This document shows, piece after piece, positions 17,801 to 27,019 of a DNA stretch of 64,000 bases. Origin of the DNA: Salinicoccus sesuvii (GTDB lineage: Bacteria; Bacillota; Bacilli; Staphylococcales; Salinicoccaceae); assembly GCF_042648145.1 (NCBI RefSeq), contig NZ_JBHRWV010000008.1:1-64000 (forward strand). The letters are read 5' to 3'. Within the stretch, counting starts at the first letter, position 1; every line of letters starts with the position of its first letter. The position numbers were made by a program, and so were the translations under genes. Under the pieces are notes generated by a model. That model had not been told where the DNA came from, ran no database searches, and worked only from the letters and a program-made list of their open reading frames with translations.

Positions 17801-18263
17801 CAAGTGTATTGAAGTCCGCATGACTTTCTGAATAATAGGATTCAAGCACATTTGAAATGACTTGATCCAATCGGATCTTCATTTCGACGTCGCCAAGTGT
17901 CCGCATATCAGGAGACAGGCCAATCGTATTGTAGTGCATCTGGATCAGATGCAAGCAGAAGCTGTGGAGTGTAGAAATGTGAGCTTCTTTCAACTTCAGC
18001 ATTTCATTGTAAATCTTTGGATCGCGTTTATGCTGATAGGCTTCTCTAAGTGCTTTTTCAATCTTATCCTTCATATCCCGCGCACTCATATTGGTGAATG
18101 TGGCAACAAACACCCCATCAATGCCATAGCGTCCATCAAGCACCCGTCGGATAATCCGTTCGACAAGAACCGTCGTCTTTCCACTGCCTGCTGCAGCGGC
18201 CACCAAAACATCGGATCCCTCGTATTCAATTGCCTCAAGTTGCTTATCTGTCCACTGGACCAT
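14820..18263 (-). CDS. addA: ATP-dependent helicase/nuclease subunit AddA (RexA)
   Basis: Helicase-nuclease subunit of AddAB, which resects double-strand breaks for RecA-dependent repair, the Gram-positive counterpart of RecBCD. About 1147 aa. UvrD-type helicase with Walker A AAAAGSGKTT (about 20-29), FMVGDVKQSIYKFR, Walker B region MIDEYQDIN, and helicase motifs MTIHASKGLEFKYV and RLVYVAMTRA. The C-terminal PD-(D/E)XK nuclease is shown by VIIDYKTD near residue 1108. Start ATG 18263 (MVQWTDKQ) has GAGGTG 7 bases upstream and overlaps addB by 20 bases; a 13-codon upstream extension has no support. Confidence 0.95.
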   Translation of the reverse strand: MVQWTDKQLEAIEYEGSDVLVAAAAGSGKTTVLVERIIRRVLDGRYGIDGVFVATFTNMSARDMKDKIEKALREAYQHKRDPKIYNEMLKLKEAHISTLHSFCLHLIQMHYNTIGLSPDMRTLGDVEMKIRLDQVISNVLESYYSESHADFNTLAMMLSTDKSNDGLLNTVRDLYYTAVASPDPKGYLARNMDQYRNMEHLQSILDAHAHNIKLKLDALAHDVDLLRHHYNTVSHSTIKDTQVRDAFDALEALAGKVRQSIEANRNGEPLELPPFALKDGRTAFIKNIEDPDAKAQLLTLQNRVKQRYAEIKETRSYTLDRVAEEMSPMNGPSNTLISIVTDVVDRFQTQKLSRNEMDFSDYEHYALAILNAEGGAVQKLYQSRFKEIMIDEYQDINRVQEAIIQSLKTGDEATGNLFMVGDVKQSIYKFRQADPSLFIEKSERFGNPDSGRLISLNHNFRSRGEVIDLTNAVFERIMDREVGEVEYDDTHRLVQGNHLDAPPLQSECHVIEEAEEHGDDAEIVHIAQVVKQFKKEGVDYSDIVILTRNTRDNEAYRKLLSEAELPVFVNNRSGYLDTLEIRTMISILSIVDNPLQDDHLVGTMRLPMFDFTEDDIAHIRASSDCDYMFEALRLYEGPALIMKKIETFVDTLVTLQSYARYMSVPELIDEIYIELNIVEYFAGLKGGLTRRANLNGFIEKAMEFEKMSHLSLYEFIAYIHRMIQDGQDFGEENTVSDDADTLRVMTIHASKGLEFKYVIYAGLYRQLNMMDLMKKVTIHPDAGIAFKRFMPVGQVILPSIHAQVVRQMIQQERISEEMRLVYVAMTRAIDQLVIPFIYKQEMTEKFTYEGGKVHADDRLSIRSIQDLLAPVLVNTSLDALKIRYIEEITPAPRTIQHTSLDEIEAMKIGDNQLLKERILYRYPHVEATETVYKESVTEIKRRNETPPDDSAIIRHDRTPNFRAPNFRNDTLDAPVFGTMMHQMMMHLLNRYDDLRKLETQERSVFIEEMIMTQTSDDPLITEAHQAQMIRNIDTFLQDEMMCSLLEGQRSIHTEIPFIMNQKAIGYSNFEHQMVQGIVDALLEMDDDFVIIDYKTDRVQHTGLTEADLIARYSTQMDIYRRSLMQALQKDVTVYLYFFDYGAIRFDE

Positions 18264-21200
18264 CAATCGACACCTCACTTTCAAATAGACTGACTGCTTC
18301 ATCGTTCAATTCGTTCTTACGTATATCCGGTCGATTCATAAGTGCATCGATATGACAGGCCGACTTGAAATCGCACATCTCACACGCCAGCCGTCTATTT
18401 CCTGAATCGATCGCCATTGGTGACGCACACACTTCGCCGCCATATATTTCATCAGTTGCATTGCGATACATATCCATGATGTGACCGGCATAATGCTCGA
18501 ACAGTCCAGGGCTTAAGTATTTTCCCTTCGTCCGCGCATTGATCTTACCGTTTTTTGACACCGATATCGGCAGATAATCTCCATAGTCCTTGAAGTCTGG
18601 CAACGTAGACAGCATGCCACTGATACCAATTGAAGTATCGTCAAGGATTGAATCATAAGCTTCATTTTCATTGATGAAGACACCATCAGGGCGCATGCGT
18701 TTCTTATGCTCGCGCGCAATATCTTCTGAAGCCGCCTCATCGTCAAGTGAGAGCAGTGGATCCTTCACCGGGAAGAATAACATGCTGTTTGGCATGATTT
18801 TCTCCTTCCCGAAATATGCCGGTCCTTTTGTCATTAGTACATGCATATAAGTCATCATCTGAAGCTCGAGACCATTCAGTATACCTTCTCTTGAGAGGCT
18901 CCTCGCACTCGATTTGTAGTCGATCAGATTAACGTAGGCACCCCCAGTGGTTTCGTACATGTCGACGCGGTCGATTTTTCCACGCAGATGAATCTGATAA
19001 CCGTCTTTACTTGTTAAGGTCATCTCTTCCATTGGACTGTCCTTGAAGCCAAAAGAAAGTTCGACGTCCGCAATCTTGTAGTTCCCTAGCTTCTCAATAT
19101 CCTTCATAAATAAGAGCAGCTTAAGAATGGCTTCTCTTGCCCGGGATTTGAGTGACTGGTAGTAGCCACTATGTTCGAAGATACCGAACTGGATTGCTTG
19201 GGAGAATTGTTCAATGGATTTTGCCACTTGTGCTTTTATACTTTCTTCACTGTGATCCAATGTATACTCAAGACGCGTGACGACATCGTACAGCACTTCA
19301 TGGTACAGATTACCGAGCTCAAGCGGTGCGACTTGATATGGTTTCCTCACCCTGAGTTTCAGACCGTATCTGCTGAAATGCTGAAATGGACATCTGAAAA
19401 AAGATTCGAAGCGCGATACACTGGCATTCATTTCTTCGGAGTATAGTGCCTCTGCTACTTCCCGTGACAATTTACCAGCACGGTTATCATAAGTTAGGTT
19501 GCGCCTGAGCCTCGGATACACATCATGCCAACGTTCTTCCATCAGTACATGATAAGCTTCGAGCCAGCCTCTATATTCCGGCAATTTGAGAAACTCCGAT
19601 GGAGTACTGACCGGTGCTGACATCATCTCGCGTACTTTCAAGTGTAAGGTCGGTTCCATGCTCTCTATGGAAGTGATGAGACGGGTTGGATTGAATCGAT
19701 CATACTCCATAGTCCGTCTATATTCGTAATTTCTTACTTTACGCTCTCCTGGTAGCATCTCATCGAGGAAAGGACTGATTTTTGTCACTTCACCAGATGG
19801 CAGTGTGGCCGACCAGCTGAGATAAAGCCCCTCAGTCGCACGTGTCGCCCCGAGATAGAATACGAACCGTTCATCTTGACTGAGTGTACGGGAATCCGGT
19901 GACAACTCAATAGACGCATTCTCGAATACGATTTTCTCCTCGTCGGAAATGAGGTCTGTATTGCGGCTCTCACGTGGCATGACGTCGCGGTTCAGACCAA
20001 TGATAAAGATATATTTTTTGTTCTCCACCTTGGAAAGATCAAGAGATCCAACCATCACTTGGTCGATGGTCGATGGTAACAGGCTAAATTCCGCATTCTT
20101 CAATCCATCAATGAACGTCTCATAAAAGATGGCGAACGAGACTTGTTCATTATCAAACACCGTATAGGCATCGTCCAGTAGGCGGATGAACATATTATAA
20201 GCCTGCTCAGTTTCATCCCTTGTCTGTACGTCATGACGCGCATCAAGTGTTTTCATCTCTTCTGACAGTTTGTCCAGTATGTCTTCTTCCAAGACAAAAT
20301 TATAGATGGCGTTGATGTAATCGCGGACAGTTTGTTCTTCCCTGAATGATTTGAAGAGATTTTCAAGTTTTGTAAGCACTTGATTCTTGAAGGTGATAAC
20401 GCCAGCGTTGGCTTCACTCCTGTCCACACGTTTGAGACCATAGTCGGTTACTTCCATATGGTAGCGGAACTGATCATCATCGAATAATGCAGCACCGTTC
20501 AAACCACGTTCAAGCGCAAAATTCTCGAGCTGATCGATGTGGTGTCTTTCAGAAGCCTCGCATAAGTAGCCTGTCTTCAGTACATTCATGAAAGCACCAA
20601 ATTCATAGTTTCTCATGTAGCATTCAAGAAGACTCATGATGAACTGAACAAAAGGGTGAGACCGCATCGGCACCTTCTTGTCGATATGGTATGAAATGTT
20701 GTATCTGCGGAAAGCAGTTTGGATGACCGGTTCATAGTTTGTATCACGATAGAGCACACCAATATCCGTATAGTATGCCTTGCCCTCGAACACGAGAGAC
20801 TCTATCTCGCGTGCAACATCATTGACTTCTTCAAGGACATTCGGAGCTTCGGTAAAGATTACTCCGTCGTAGTCGTAAATCTGCTCTCCGAGGTCGAAGT
20901 AGTGTTCAGTCTGGATAAGTCCTGCCCGAGTGGAACGCCTAAAGTCCTCCCCGAAATGCTCAAACGTCAACTTGTCATCGCCGAGAAGGTAGCGTAGTCG
21001 CTCGATGACTGCATCCGTCTTTCTGAATAATTGCTTGTTCGTCCCCTGATGGGTCAGCAGCAAATTGATATCTCGCACACGGGTTTCGAGTGCTTGTATC
21101 AGTGCGAACTCACTTTCCGTAAAGTTATGGAAACCATCGATATAAATCACAGCGTCTTCAAGTGAGCGGATTGGTGTATCTGTGTATAGTAGATTGATGA

Positions 21201-21753
21201 ACTGGTCGCTTAGATTGATGTCTTCGATCTGGAGTTCTGTGATGCGCTCCTCCCAGTTACGATAAATAAGTTCGAGATCGTGCATCTTATCTTGCACGCG
21301 CCCGGCAGGCGCATCTACCCTTTCAAAGTCATCCGGCGAGACCCGATAGGAGCGGAATTCACTCAGCATATCGAGCACCTTGCCTGAAAATTTTATGTAC
21401 TGTGCACTGTCGCGGTAAAAGTCGAACTCCGCCTTCATTTCATTCATCATCTTATGGATTAGCATGATATGTCCACTCTCTGACAATGCATCGCGTGTAG
21501 AATGACCTGTCTCATTGAAGACATGCCACATCAGTCGTGCAAAACTGAATACCGCTGTACGCAAACTACCGATACCTGGATTCTCATCCGTCGGATTGGT
21601 AATTATATTTTCATATCTCAACGTATTCTGGGTCGGGGTGATGATATATATACTTGAGCCGAGGGGCGCCTCGCTTGTAATCGCTTCTATCTCCTCGAAC
21701 ATCCGCCTGGTCTTTCCTGTACCACTGACACCTGTCCAGATATTGATTCCCAT
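18244..21753 (-). CDS. addB: ATP-dependent helicase/nuclease subunit AddB (RexB)
   Basis: Partner of AddA, 1169 aa, full length. N-terminal nucleotide-binding motif GVSGTGKTRRM (about 8-18), an inactive helicase-like middle, and a C-terminal nuclease domain (NLIDYKSSARSL). The four cysteines of the Fe-S cluster that staples the nuclease domain are visible: one in FFRCPFQHFSRYG (about 780) and three in CEMCDFKSAC near the C-terminus. AAGGAGAG precedes the ATG. It is upstream of addA with overlap, and downstream of spsB behind a terminator. Confidence 0.95.
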   Translation of the reverse strand: MGINIWTGVSGTGKTRRMFEEIEAITSEAPLGSSIYIITPTQNTLRYENIITNPTDENPGIGSLRTAVFSFARLMWHVFNETGHSTRDALSESGHIMLIHKMMNEMKAEFDFYRDSAQYIKFSGKVLDMLSEFRSYRVSPDDFERVDAPAGRVQDKMHDLELIYRNWEERITELQIEDINLSDQFINLLYTDTPIRSLEDAVIYIDGFHNFTESEFALIQALETRVRDINLLLTHQGTNKQLFRKTDAVIERLRYLLGDDKLTFEHFGEDFRRSTRAGLIQTEHYFDLGEQIYDYDGVIFTEAPNVLEEVNDVAREIESLVFEGKAYYTDIGVLYRDTNYEPVIQTAFRRYNISYHIDKKVPMRSHPFVQFIMSLLECYMRNYEFGAFMNVLKTGYLCEASERHHIDQLENFALERGLNGAALFDDDQFRYHMEVTDYGLKRVDRSEANAGVITFKNQVLTKLENLFKSFREEQTVRDYINAIYNFVLEEDILDKLSEEMKTLDARHDVQTRDETEQAYNMFIRLLDDAYTVFDNEQVSFAIFYETFIDGLKNAEFSLLPSTIDQVMVGSLDLSKVENKKYIFIIGLNRDVMPRESRNTDLISDEEKIVFENASIELSPDSRTLSQDERFVFYLGATRATEGLYLSWSATLPSGEVTKISPFLDEMLPGERKVRNYEYRRTMEYDRFNPTRLITSIESMEPTLHLKVREMMSAPVSTPSEFLKLPEYRGWLEAYHVLMEERWHDVYPRLRRNLTYDNRAGKLSREVAEALYSEEMNASVSRFESFFRCPFQHFSRYGLKLRVRKPYQVAPLELGNLYHEVLYDVVTRLEYTLDHSEESIKAQVAKSIEQFSQAIQFGIFEHSGYYQSLKSRAREAILKLLLFMKDIEKLGNYKIADVELSFGFKDSPMEEMTLTSKDGYQIHLRGKIDRVDMYETTGGAYVNLIDYKSSARSLSREGILNGLELQMMTYMHVLMTKGPAYFGKEKIMPNSMLFFPVKDPLLSLDDEAASEDIAREHKKRMRPDGVFINENEAYDSILDDTSIGISGMLSTLPDFKDYGDYLPISVSKNGKINARTKGKYLSPGLFEHYAGHIMDMYRNATDEIYGGEVCASPMAIDSGNRRLACEMCDFKSACHIDALMNRPDIRKNELNDEAVSLFESEVSIDGPVDR

Positions 21754-21771
21754 ATATTTCTCTCCTTATGC

Positions 21772-21797
21772 AAAAGACACCCCGCAGGGTGCCTTTC
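21772..21797 (-). terminator. Terminator of spsB
   Basis: Minus-strand GGCACCC and GGGTGTC pair (one G-U) and are followed by TTTTGC. It overlaps the spsB stop and lies 19 bases before addB. Confidence 0.6.
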
Positions 21798-22330
21798 TAG
21801 TCAAAATTCACTGCAATCCTGTTCAGCGGCCAGAATCTCAATTGTACTTCTCCAACAATTTGGGAGTCGTCGACTGTACCAAAATCCCGACTGTCCCGGC
21901 TCACCGGCCGATTGTCTCCAAGTACTATATATTTTCCTTCAGGTAATGTATCACCTTCCACACCAAGCTCCGGCAAGGTGAAATCATCCAGGTACGTGTC
22001 TCCTGTGTGCACAACATAATCCTCTTCAAGTGGTTCACCGTTCACAAGAACCTGCTTATCTTCCATGACTACAGTGTCGCCCGGTGTACCAATAACACGT
22101 TTGACATAGGCAGGGCCGGCCTCGGAATTGAAAACAATGACGTCTCCTGTTTCATATTCGCTGAAATGCTCCATGAATTTATTTACAACTACTCTGTCTT
22201 CATCTTCAAAAGTCGGATCCATGCTCAAGCCGTCCACAGTATAGGAAACGAATAGAAACGATCGGATAATGACGATGAGGACGACAGCAACGATAATCGC
22301 AACCAGCCACTCACCAATTTCCTTCTTCAC
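21797..22330 (-). CDS. spsB: Type I signal peptidase SpsB
   Basis: Membrane protease that removes signal peptides from Sec- and Tat-exported proteins. 177 aa, one N-terminal membrane helix (about 8-27). Catalytic Ser36 lies in DGLSMDPT and catalytic Lys77 in YVKRVIGTPGD, followed by the LGDNRPVSRDSRDFG box. Both catalytic residues are present, so this is the active SpsB-type enzyme and not the SpsA-type pseudo-peptidase. The upstream TVP38-type gene ends 13 bases before it. Confidence 0.95.
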   Translation of the reverse strand: MKKEIGEWLVAIIVAVVLIVIIRSFLFVSYTVDGLSMDPTFEDEDRVVVNKFMEHFSEYETGDVIVFNSEAGPAYVKRVIGTPGDTVVMEDKQVLVNGEPLEEDYVVHTGDTYLDDFTLPELGVEGDTLPEGKYIVLGDNRPVSRDSRDFGTVDDSQIVGEVQLRFWPLNRIAVNFD

Positions 22331-22342
22331 TCGACTTCACCT

Positions 22343-22948
22343 CTATTTTTCTAGTTTGCTGTTAATATATTTTTGGTACCACTTTGAAAAGAAATAGAGT
22401 AGCACCAAGAAAACGATTGAAATGGTCAACTGTAGCGGTGAAGTGAAAAATGACGTGATATCGTAACCGACAACTGACATCAGCAGAATCATGATCGCTT
22501 TTGCTACAACCAATATAAATAAGTATACGCTTTTTCTGAGATTCGATAAAGCAGCAATAACATTGACAACGGAACTCGGAGTGAACGGGAGCGATATGAG
22601 AATTACTAGGAAGACAACCCCTCTTTGTTCGATAAAATTCAGCATTTTACTAAGTTTTTCATGCTTGGCTATGTACCTCTGGGCAGGTCCCCTGAAGAAG
22701 TACCTTACTATCAAAAAGACAAGATAACTGCCAAGCACAGTACCTGAATAGCTCGTCAGAAATCCTAAGATAATGCCGTATGAATTGAGATTGATGATCA
22801 CAATCGCGAACAGCGGCAAAAAGGGCAAGAACGCTTCTCCGAGCACAAGTAGAAAACCGACAATAATACCGAGTGACTCGAAATCTTCGAATAACAATTT
22901 CAGCCCTTCTTGCGTTGTTAATCTTTCAAACAGATCTTGAACATCCAA
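22343..22948 (-). CDS. TVP38/TMEM64 (VTT domain) family membrane protein
   Basis: 201 aa polytopic membrane protein with the VTT/DedA-like core. Hydrophobic helices surround the pattern GEAFLPFLPL (about 57-66), GTVLGSYLVFLIVRY and the late LPFTPSSVVNVIAALSNL (about 140-157), all usual in TVP38/TMEM64 proteins. Such proteins act in lipid or phosphate scrambling and export in some bacteria; the role here is unknown. It sits directly upstream of spsB on the same strand. A hairpin between pgi's 5' neighbour and this gene separates it from pgi. Confidence 0.8.
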   Translation of the reverse strand: MDVQDLFERLTTQEGLKLLFEDFESLGIIVGFLLVLGEAFLPFLPLFAIVIINLNSYGIILGFLTSYSGTVLGSYLVFLIVRYFFRGPAQRYIAKHEKLSKMLNFIEQRGVVFLVILISLPFTPSSVVNVIAALSNLRKSVYLFILVVAKAIMILLMSVVGYDITSFFTSPLQLTISIVFLVLLYFFSKWYQKYINSKLEK

Positions 22949-22974
22949 TAGTATGACCTCGCATATCTAATAAA

Positions 22975-22999
22975 GGCTATATTACAGAGTAATATAGCC
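22975..22999 (-). terminator. Terminator of pgi
   Basis: An 11-bp perfect stem (GGCTATATTAC / GTAATATAGCC) with a 3-base loop lies 24 bases after the pgi stop. The minus-strand tail is TTTATT. Confidence 0.7.
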
Positions 23000-23023
23000 T
23001 GATTACCATTAATTATATAATTT

Positions 23024-24346
23024 TTAATTAAGTCTGTCATTCAATTGCTTCTTCAGATCCTCATAGCCTGATTTACCAAGAAGCGCGAACATATTCTGCT
23101 TATATGCTTCGACGCCTGGCTGATTGAAGGGGTTAACACCAAGAAGATAACCACTCATTGCACATGCAAGCTCGAAGAAGTAGGCCATATAGCCGAACGT
23201 GTATGCATCGAGCTTCGGTACAGTGACAATCATGTTCGGTACACCACCGTCAACATGGGCAAGTACAGTACCTCTCATGGCTTGATGATTAACTTCGTCT
23301 ACAGTCATGCCTTCAAGATAATTCAGACCATCAAGATCCTGCTCCTCTGCTTCGATGGTAACATCGCTGAGTGGCGTTTCAACATTGATGACTGTTTCCA
23401 TCAGCATACGTCTGCCTTCTTGGATATATTGACCGAGCGAGTGCAGATCAGTCGTAAAGTTTGCACTGTGCGGGAGAATGCCTTTGTTGTCTTTCCCTTC
23501 GCTCTCTCCAAAGAGCTGTTTCCACCACTCACCGAAGTAGGACAAACGATCGTCATAGTTGATCAGCATCTCTACGTCATACCCTTTATTGTATAGGGCG
23601 TTACGGACTACGGCATACTGGTAAGCCGGATTACTGTCGAGCGAAGCCTCCTGGAGTTCGTCCATGGCATCACGCGCACCTGACATCATTGCCTCGATAT
23701 CTATACCCGATGCAGCAATCGGCAACAGACCGACAGCCGTCAGCACTGAGTATCTCCCCCCTACATCATCTGGGACAACAAACATCTCGTAACCTTTTTC
23801 GTTGGCAAGTGTATTGAGCGCTCCCTTTTCCTTGTCTGTCGTCACATAGATGCGCTCGGTCGGATTGTCGTACTTCTCTTCTAGCAGCTTCTTGAAGACG
23901 CGGAATGCGATGGCAGGTTCGGTTGTCGTTCCAGATTTACTGATGACATTGATTGAAAAATCTTTGTCTTTGAGATAATCTTTCAGCTCATTCATATAAT
24001 GGCTTGAGAGATGATGACCGGCAAAAACAATCTCAGGTCCATCGTTACCGAATGTCGGCGTCAGCATTTCAACAGCTGCTTTTGCACCTAGGTAGGAACC
24101 ACCGATCCCGATGACGACGAGGACCTCGGAATCGGATTTTATTTTCTCTGCGGATGTCTGGATTCTCGAGAACTCTTCCTTGTCGTAGTCCTCAGGCAAC
24201 TTCACCCAACCCAAGTAGTCATTGCCAGCACCTGTACCGTTGTGAATCATGTCGTGTACACTTGAAACAAACGGTGATAGACCAGAGAGTTCCGCTTCGC
24301 TCATAAAAGGCGTTACATTGGAATAGTCAAATTTAATGTGTGTCAT
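23024..24346 (-). CDS. pgi: Glucose-6-phosphate isomerase
   Basis: Interconverts glucose 6-phosphate and fructose 6-phosphate in glycolysis and gluconeogenesis. 440 aa, the length of the short Gram-positive form. Motifs: GIGGSYLGAKAA (about 75), ISKSGTTTEPA (about 135), the Glu in DLHSLGQYIQEGRR (about 280) and the C-terminal NPFNQPGVEAYK. ATG 24346 is preferred to the TTG at 24358 because GGAGG ends 5 bases before it. Confidence 0.97.
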   Translation of the reverse strand: MTHIKFDYSNVTPFMSEAELSGLSPFVSSVHDMIHNGTGAGNDYLGWVKLPEDYDKEEFSRIQTSAEKIKSDSEVLVVIGIGGSYLGAKAAVEMLTPTFGNDGPEIVFAGHHLSSHYMNELKDYLKDKDFSINVISKSGTTTEPAIAFRVFKKLLEEKYDNPTERIYVTTDKEKGALNTLANEKGYEMFVVPDDVGGRYSVLTAVGLLPIAASGIDIEAMMSGARDAMDELQEASLDSNPAYQYAVVRNALYNKGYDVEMLINYDDRLSYFGEWWKQLFGESEGKDNKGILPHSANFTTDLHSLGQYIQEGRRMLMETVINVETPLSDVTIEAEEQDLDGLNYLEGMTVDEVNHQAMRGTVLAHVDGGVPNMIVTVPKLDAYTFGYMAYFFELACAMSGYLLGVNPFNQPGVEAYKQNMFALLGKSGYEDLKKQLNDRLN

Positions 24347-24382
24347 AGTATCCTCCAAAAGTTTTTTACATGCTTATATTGT

Positions 24383-24412
24383 ATTGTATTTAAAACAGGG
24401 ACACTATTTCAA
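24383..24412 (-). promoter_or_regulatory. Possible pgi promoter
   Basis: Minus-strand TTGAAA (24407-24412) and TACAAT (24383-24388) are 18 bases apart, directly after the trpA stop. No terminator was seen between trpA and pgi, so this would free pgi from tryptophan control. Confidence 0.4.
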
Positions 24413-25210
24413 TCAATTTGACGTATTTATCGCAATATCCGCACTTCTCGGGATGAGTCTCTTTATTTCTTCGATATCGTTCTGCTGGAGCAACTCAACA
24501 ATTCGACTGCCTACAATGACGCCATCGCAGTGCGAACCGACCTTTTGAGCTTGATCGTGTGTACTGATGCCAAAACCGGCACAAACAGGTACATCACTCA
24601 TTTCAGAAATACTTTCTAGATAGTCATAAAGCGTGTCATCAAATCCCTCTCTCGTGCCTGTCGTTCCTCTGACTGTAACCGCGTAGATGAACCCTTGTGC
24701 ACCTTCAATGACTTCTTTAATACGGGCTTTTGAACTGCTGAGCGTAATAAAACGGATCATTGCGATGTCATGTGCAGCAAGTGGTGTACTGAACTCCGCG
24801 GCTTCTTCAAGTGGGACATCGGGAATGATGACGCCGCACACGTCTGCCTGAGCTGCCATTTCTGCAAAGGTATCCGCGCCCAGACGGAGTACAGGATTCG
24901 CGTAGGTCATGAGAACGACTGGGATGGAAATGTCCTCTTTAATACGCGCAAGTTCAATGAGGATACTTCTGAGTGTCACACCTTCTGCCAGTGCACGTTG
25001 CCCTGCTGCCTGAATAACAGGGCCATCCGCTACCGGATCGGAAAAAGGGATGCCGAGCTCTATGACAGACGCTCCTGCCTCTTCTATCGACAATATTTGA
25101 TGCTTCAGGTTATGAAGACCACCGTCACCAGCCATGATATAAGCAATGAATGCTTTCTCTCCTTTGTTTCTCAATGTCTCGAAGGTTTGTTCCATCTTCA
25201 TTCTGCTCAT
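24413..25210 (-). CDS. trpA: Tryptophan synthase alpha subunit
   Basis: Cleaves indole-3-glycerol phosphate to indole and glyceraldehyde 3-phosphate and channels indole to TrpB. 265 aa TIM barrel. Catalytic Glu in VIELGIPFSDPVADGP (about 50-65) and Asp in GVIIPDVPLEE (about 127-137); phosphate-binding GFGIST near residue 216. The start overlaps the trpB stop by four bases (ATGA), so the subunits are translationally coupled. Last gene of trpDCFBA. Confidence 0.97.
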   Translation of the reverse strand: MSRMKMEQTFETLRNKGEKAFIAYIMAGDGGLHNLKHQILSIEEAGASVIELGIPFSDPVADGPVIQAAGQRALAEGVTLRSILIELARIKEDISIPVVLMTYANPVLRLGADTFAEMAAQADVCGVIIPDVPLEEAAEFSTPLAAHDIAMIRFITLSSSKARIKEVIEGAQGFIYAVTVRGTTGTREGFDDTLYDYLESISEMSDVPVCAGFGISTHDQAQKVGSHCDGVIVGSRIVELLQQNDIEEIKRLIPRSADIAINTSN

Positions 25211-26412
25211 AGTTCTCTTCCTTCCTCACGTGCTTTGATCTGAGCAACATCTTTATCGCCACGGCCAGACAGGCAAATGACTAGAATCTCATCCGAGGAC
25301 ATTTCCCCCGCCACTGCCACTGCATGATATACTGCATGGGCACTTTCAAGTGCCGGAATGATGCCTTCCGTATAGGACAGCATCTTGAATGCTTCGAGCG
25401 CCTCTTCATCCGTTACGTGTGCATATTCAGCACGTCCGATATCTTTTAGGTAACTGTGTTCCGGACCAATGCCGGGGTAGTCGAGTCCAGCGGAAATCGA
25501 ATAGGCTTCTTGTACTTGTCCTGCCTCATCCTGAAGCAGGTGCATCTTCGATCCATGGAGGATGCCAACCTCCCCCTCATTCAACGACGCGGCATGCTGA
25601 CCAGTCTCGATGCCGTGGCCTGAAGCTTCAACACCAATGAGACGGACCTCTTCGTCATCGATGAAGGGATGGAACATACCCATAGCATTACTGCCACCGC
25701 CGATGCACGCAACAACAGCTTCAGGCAGCCTACCTTCTATATCCATTATCTGCTCTTTTGTCTCCCGGCCGATAACGGACTGGAAATCACGTACAATCTG
25801 TGGAAACGGGTGGGGCCCCATCACAGAACCAAGGATATAGTGAGTATCCTCAACATTGGCCACCCAGTAGCGCAACGCTTCGTTTACAGCATCCTTCAGT
25901 GTCCCTCTGCCTTGATCGACACTGACCACCTTTGCACCGAGTAGCTCCATTCTAAAAACATTCAGTTCCTGTCTTTTAACGTCTTCCTTGCCCATGAAGA
26001 TGACACACTCGAGCTTGAGTAGTGCACACACTGTCGCTGTTGCAACACCGTGCTGGCCAGCACCGGTTTCGGCAACCACCTTCTTTTTGCCCATTTTTCT
26101 AGTGAGTAATGCCTGACCGATCGTATTGTTTATCTTGTGTGCACCGGTGTGGTTCAAATCTTCCCGCTTAAGGTAGATTTTCGCACCCCCCGCCTTTGCT
26201 GTCAGCTCTTCTGCAAAGTAAAGCGGTGTTTCCCGGCCGACGTAATCCTTCAAATAATGATCAAGTTGTTGCTGGAAGACCTCATCATGCTGTGCTGCTC
26301 TATATTCTGATTCAAGTTCCTTGATTGCACCCATCAATGTTTCTGGTACATATCTGCCACCAAATTCTCCATAATGTCCGCTTTCATTCGGTTGTGTATA
26401 AGTTTTTACCAT
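25207..26412 (-). CDS. trpB: Tryptophan synthase beta subunit
   Basis: PLP enzyme that condenses indole with serine to tryptophan. 401 aa. The PLP lysine lies in HTGAHKINN (about 86-94), with ETGAGQHGVATA following and the glycine-rich phosphate loop GGGSNAMG (about 231). TrpB1-type length and motifs. Start ATG 26412 is favoured (AAGGTG 9 bases upstream); a GTG at 26424 is poorly placed. It overlaps trpF by 29 bases. Confidence 0.97.
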   Translation of the reverse strand: MVKTYTQPNESGHYGEFGGRYVPETLMGAIKELESEYRAAQHDEVFQQQLDHYLKDYVGRETPLYFAEELTAKAGGAKIYLKREDLNHTGAHKINNTIGQALLTRKMGKKKVVAETGAGQHGVATATVCALLKLECVIFMGKEDVKRQELNVFRMELLGAKVVSVDQGRGTLKDAVNEALRYWVANVEDTHYILGSVMGPHPFPQIVRDFQSVIGRETKEQIMDIEGRLPEAVVACIGGGSNAMGMFHPFIDDEEVRLIGVEASGHGIETGQHAASLNEGEVGILHGSKMHLLQDEAGQVQEAYSISAGLDYPGIGPEHSYLKDIGRAEYAHVTDEEALEAFKMLSYTEGIIPALESAHAVYHAVAVAGEMSSDEILVICLSGRGDKDVAQIKAREEGREL

Positions 26413-27019
26413 TTCTATCGACACCTTTCATCTTTTCCATCAGTTCGTGAATTTTTTTCTCATCCTTCTTACCACCGGTTTCTACACCACTCGATATATC
26501 GACACCTGCCGGAGCAACCGACTCGTAGGCTGCGCGAATATTGAGGCTGTTGATGCCACCGGCCAGAATCAGCTTGTTCTTGTCGATTGCTGAATCATCA
26601 AGAGCCGACCAATCGAAGGCATGGCCTGAACCGCCGCGGTATTTGCCAGGCGGGCTGTCGATCAGTATATAGTCTGCATCATACTGGAACATTTCTCGTA
26701 CGCTCATCTGATTGATCGAGAAAGCTTTAATAACAGGAAGACCGAGTGTGTTTACATATCCCTTCGATTCGTCACCATGAAGTTGCACATAATCCAGTCC
26801 GACTGCTTCATATATATCCATCACTTCACGAGCGGGCGCATTGACGAATACCCCGACACACTGAATGCGTCCCCTTACCGCATCCACTATCCTTCGTGCT
26901 TTTTTGGCGTCGAGCTGCCGGCGGCTTGGTGCAAACACAAGACCGATCATATCCGCTCCCGATTCCACCGCCCATTCGGCCGCTTCAGGCGACTGGATGC
27001 CGCAAATCTTGATTTTCAT
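26384..27019 (-). CDS. trpF: Phosphoribosylanthranilate isomerase
   Basis: Converts N-(5-phosphoribosyl)anthranilate to CdRP in tryptophan synthesis. 211 aa TIM barrel starting MKIKICGIQS, with the catalytic Cys in the KICGI motif. The general acid Asp is expected in FDWSALDD or nearby, and the phosphate loops are LAGGIN and DISSGVETGGKKD. The stop of trpC (TAG) abuts this start, with AAGGTGG upstream inside trpC. Confidence 0.95.
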   Translation of the reverse strand: MKIKICGIQSPEAAEWAVESGADMIGLVFAPSRRQLDAKKARRIVDAVRGRIQCVGVFVNAPAREVMDIYEAVGLDYVQLHGDESKGYVNTLGLPVIKAFSINQMSVREMFQYDADYILIDSPPGKYRGGSGHAFDWSALDDSAIDKNKLILAGGINSLNIRAAYESVAPAGVDISSGVETGGKKDEKKIHELMEKMKGVDRNGKNLYTTE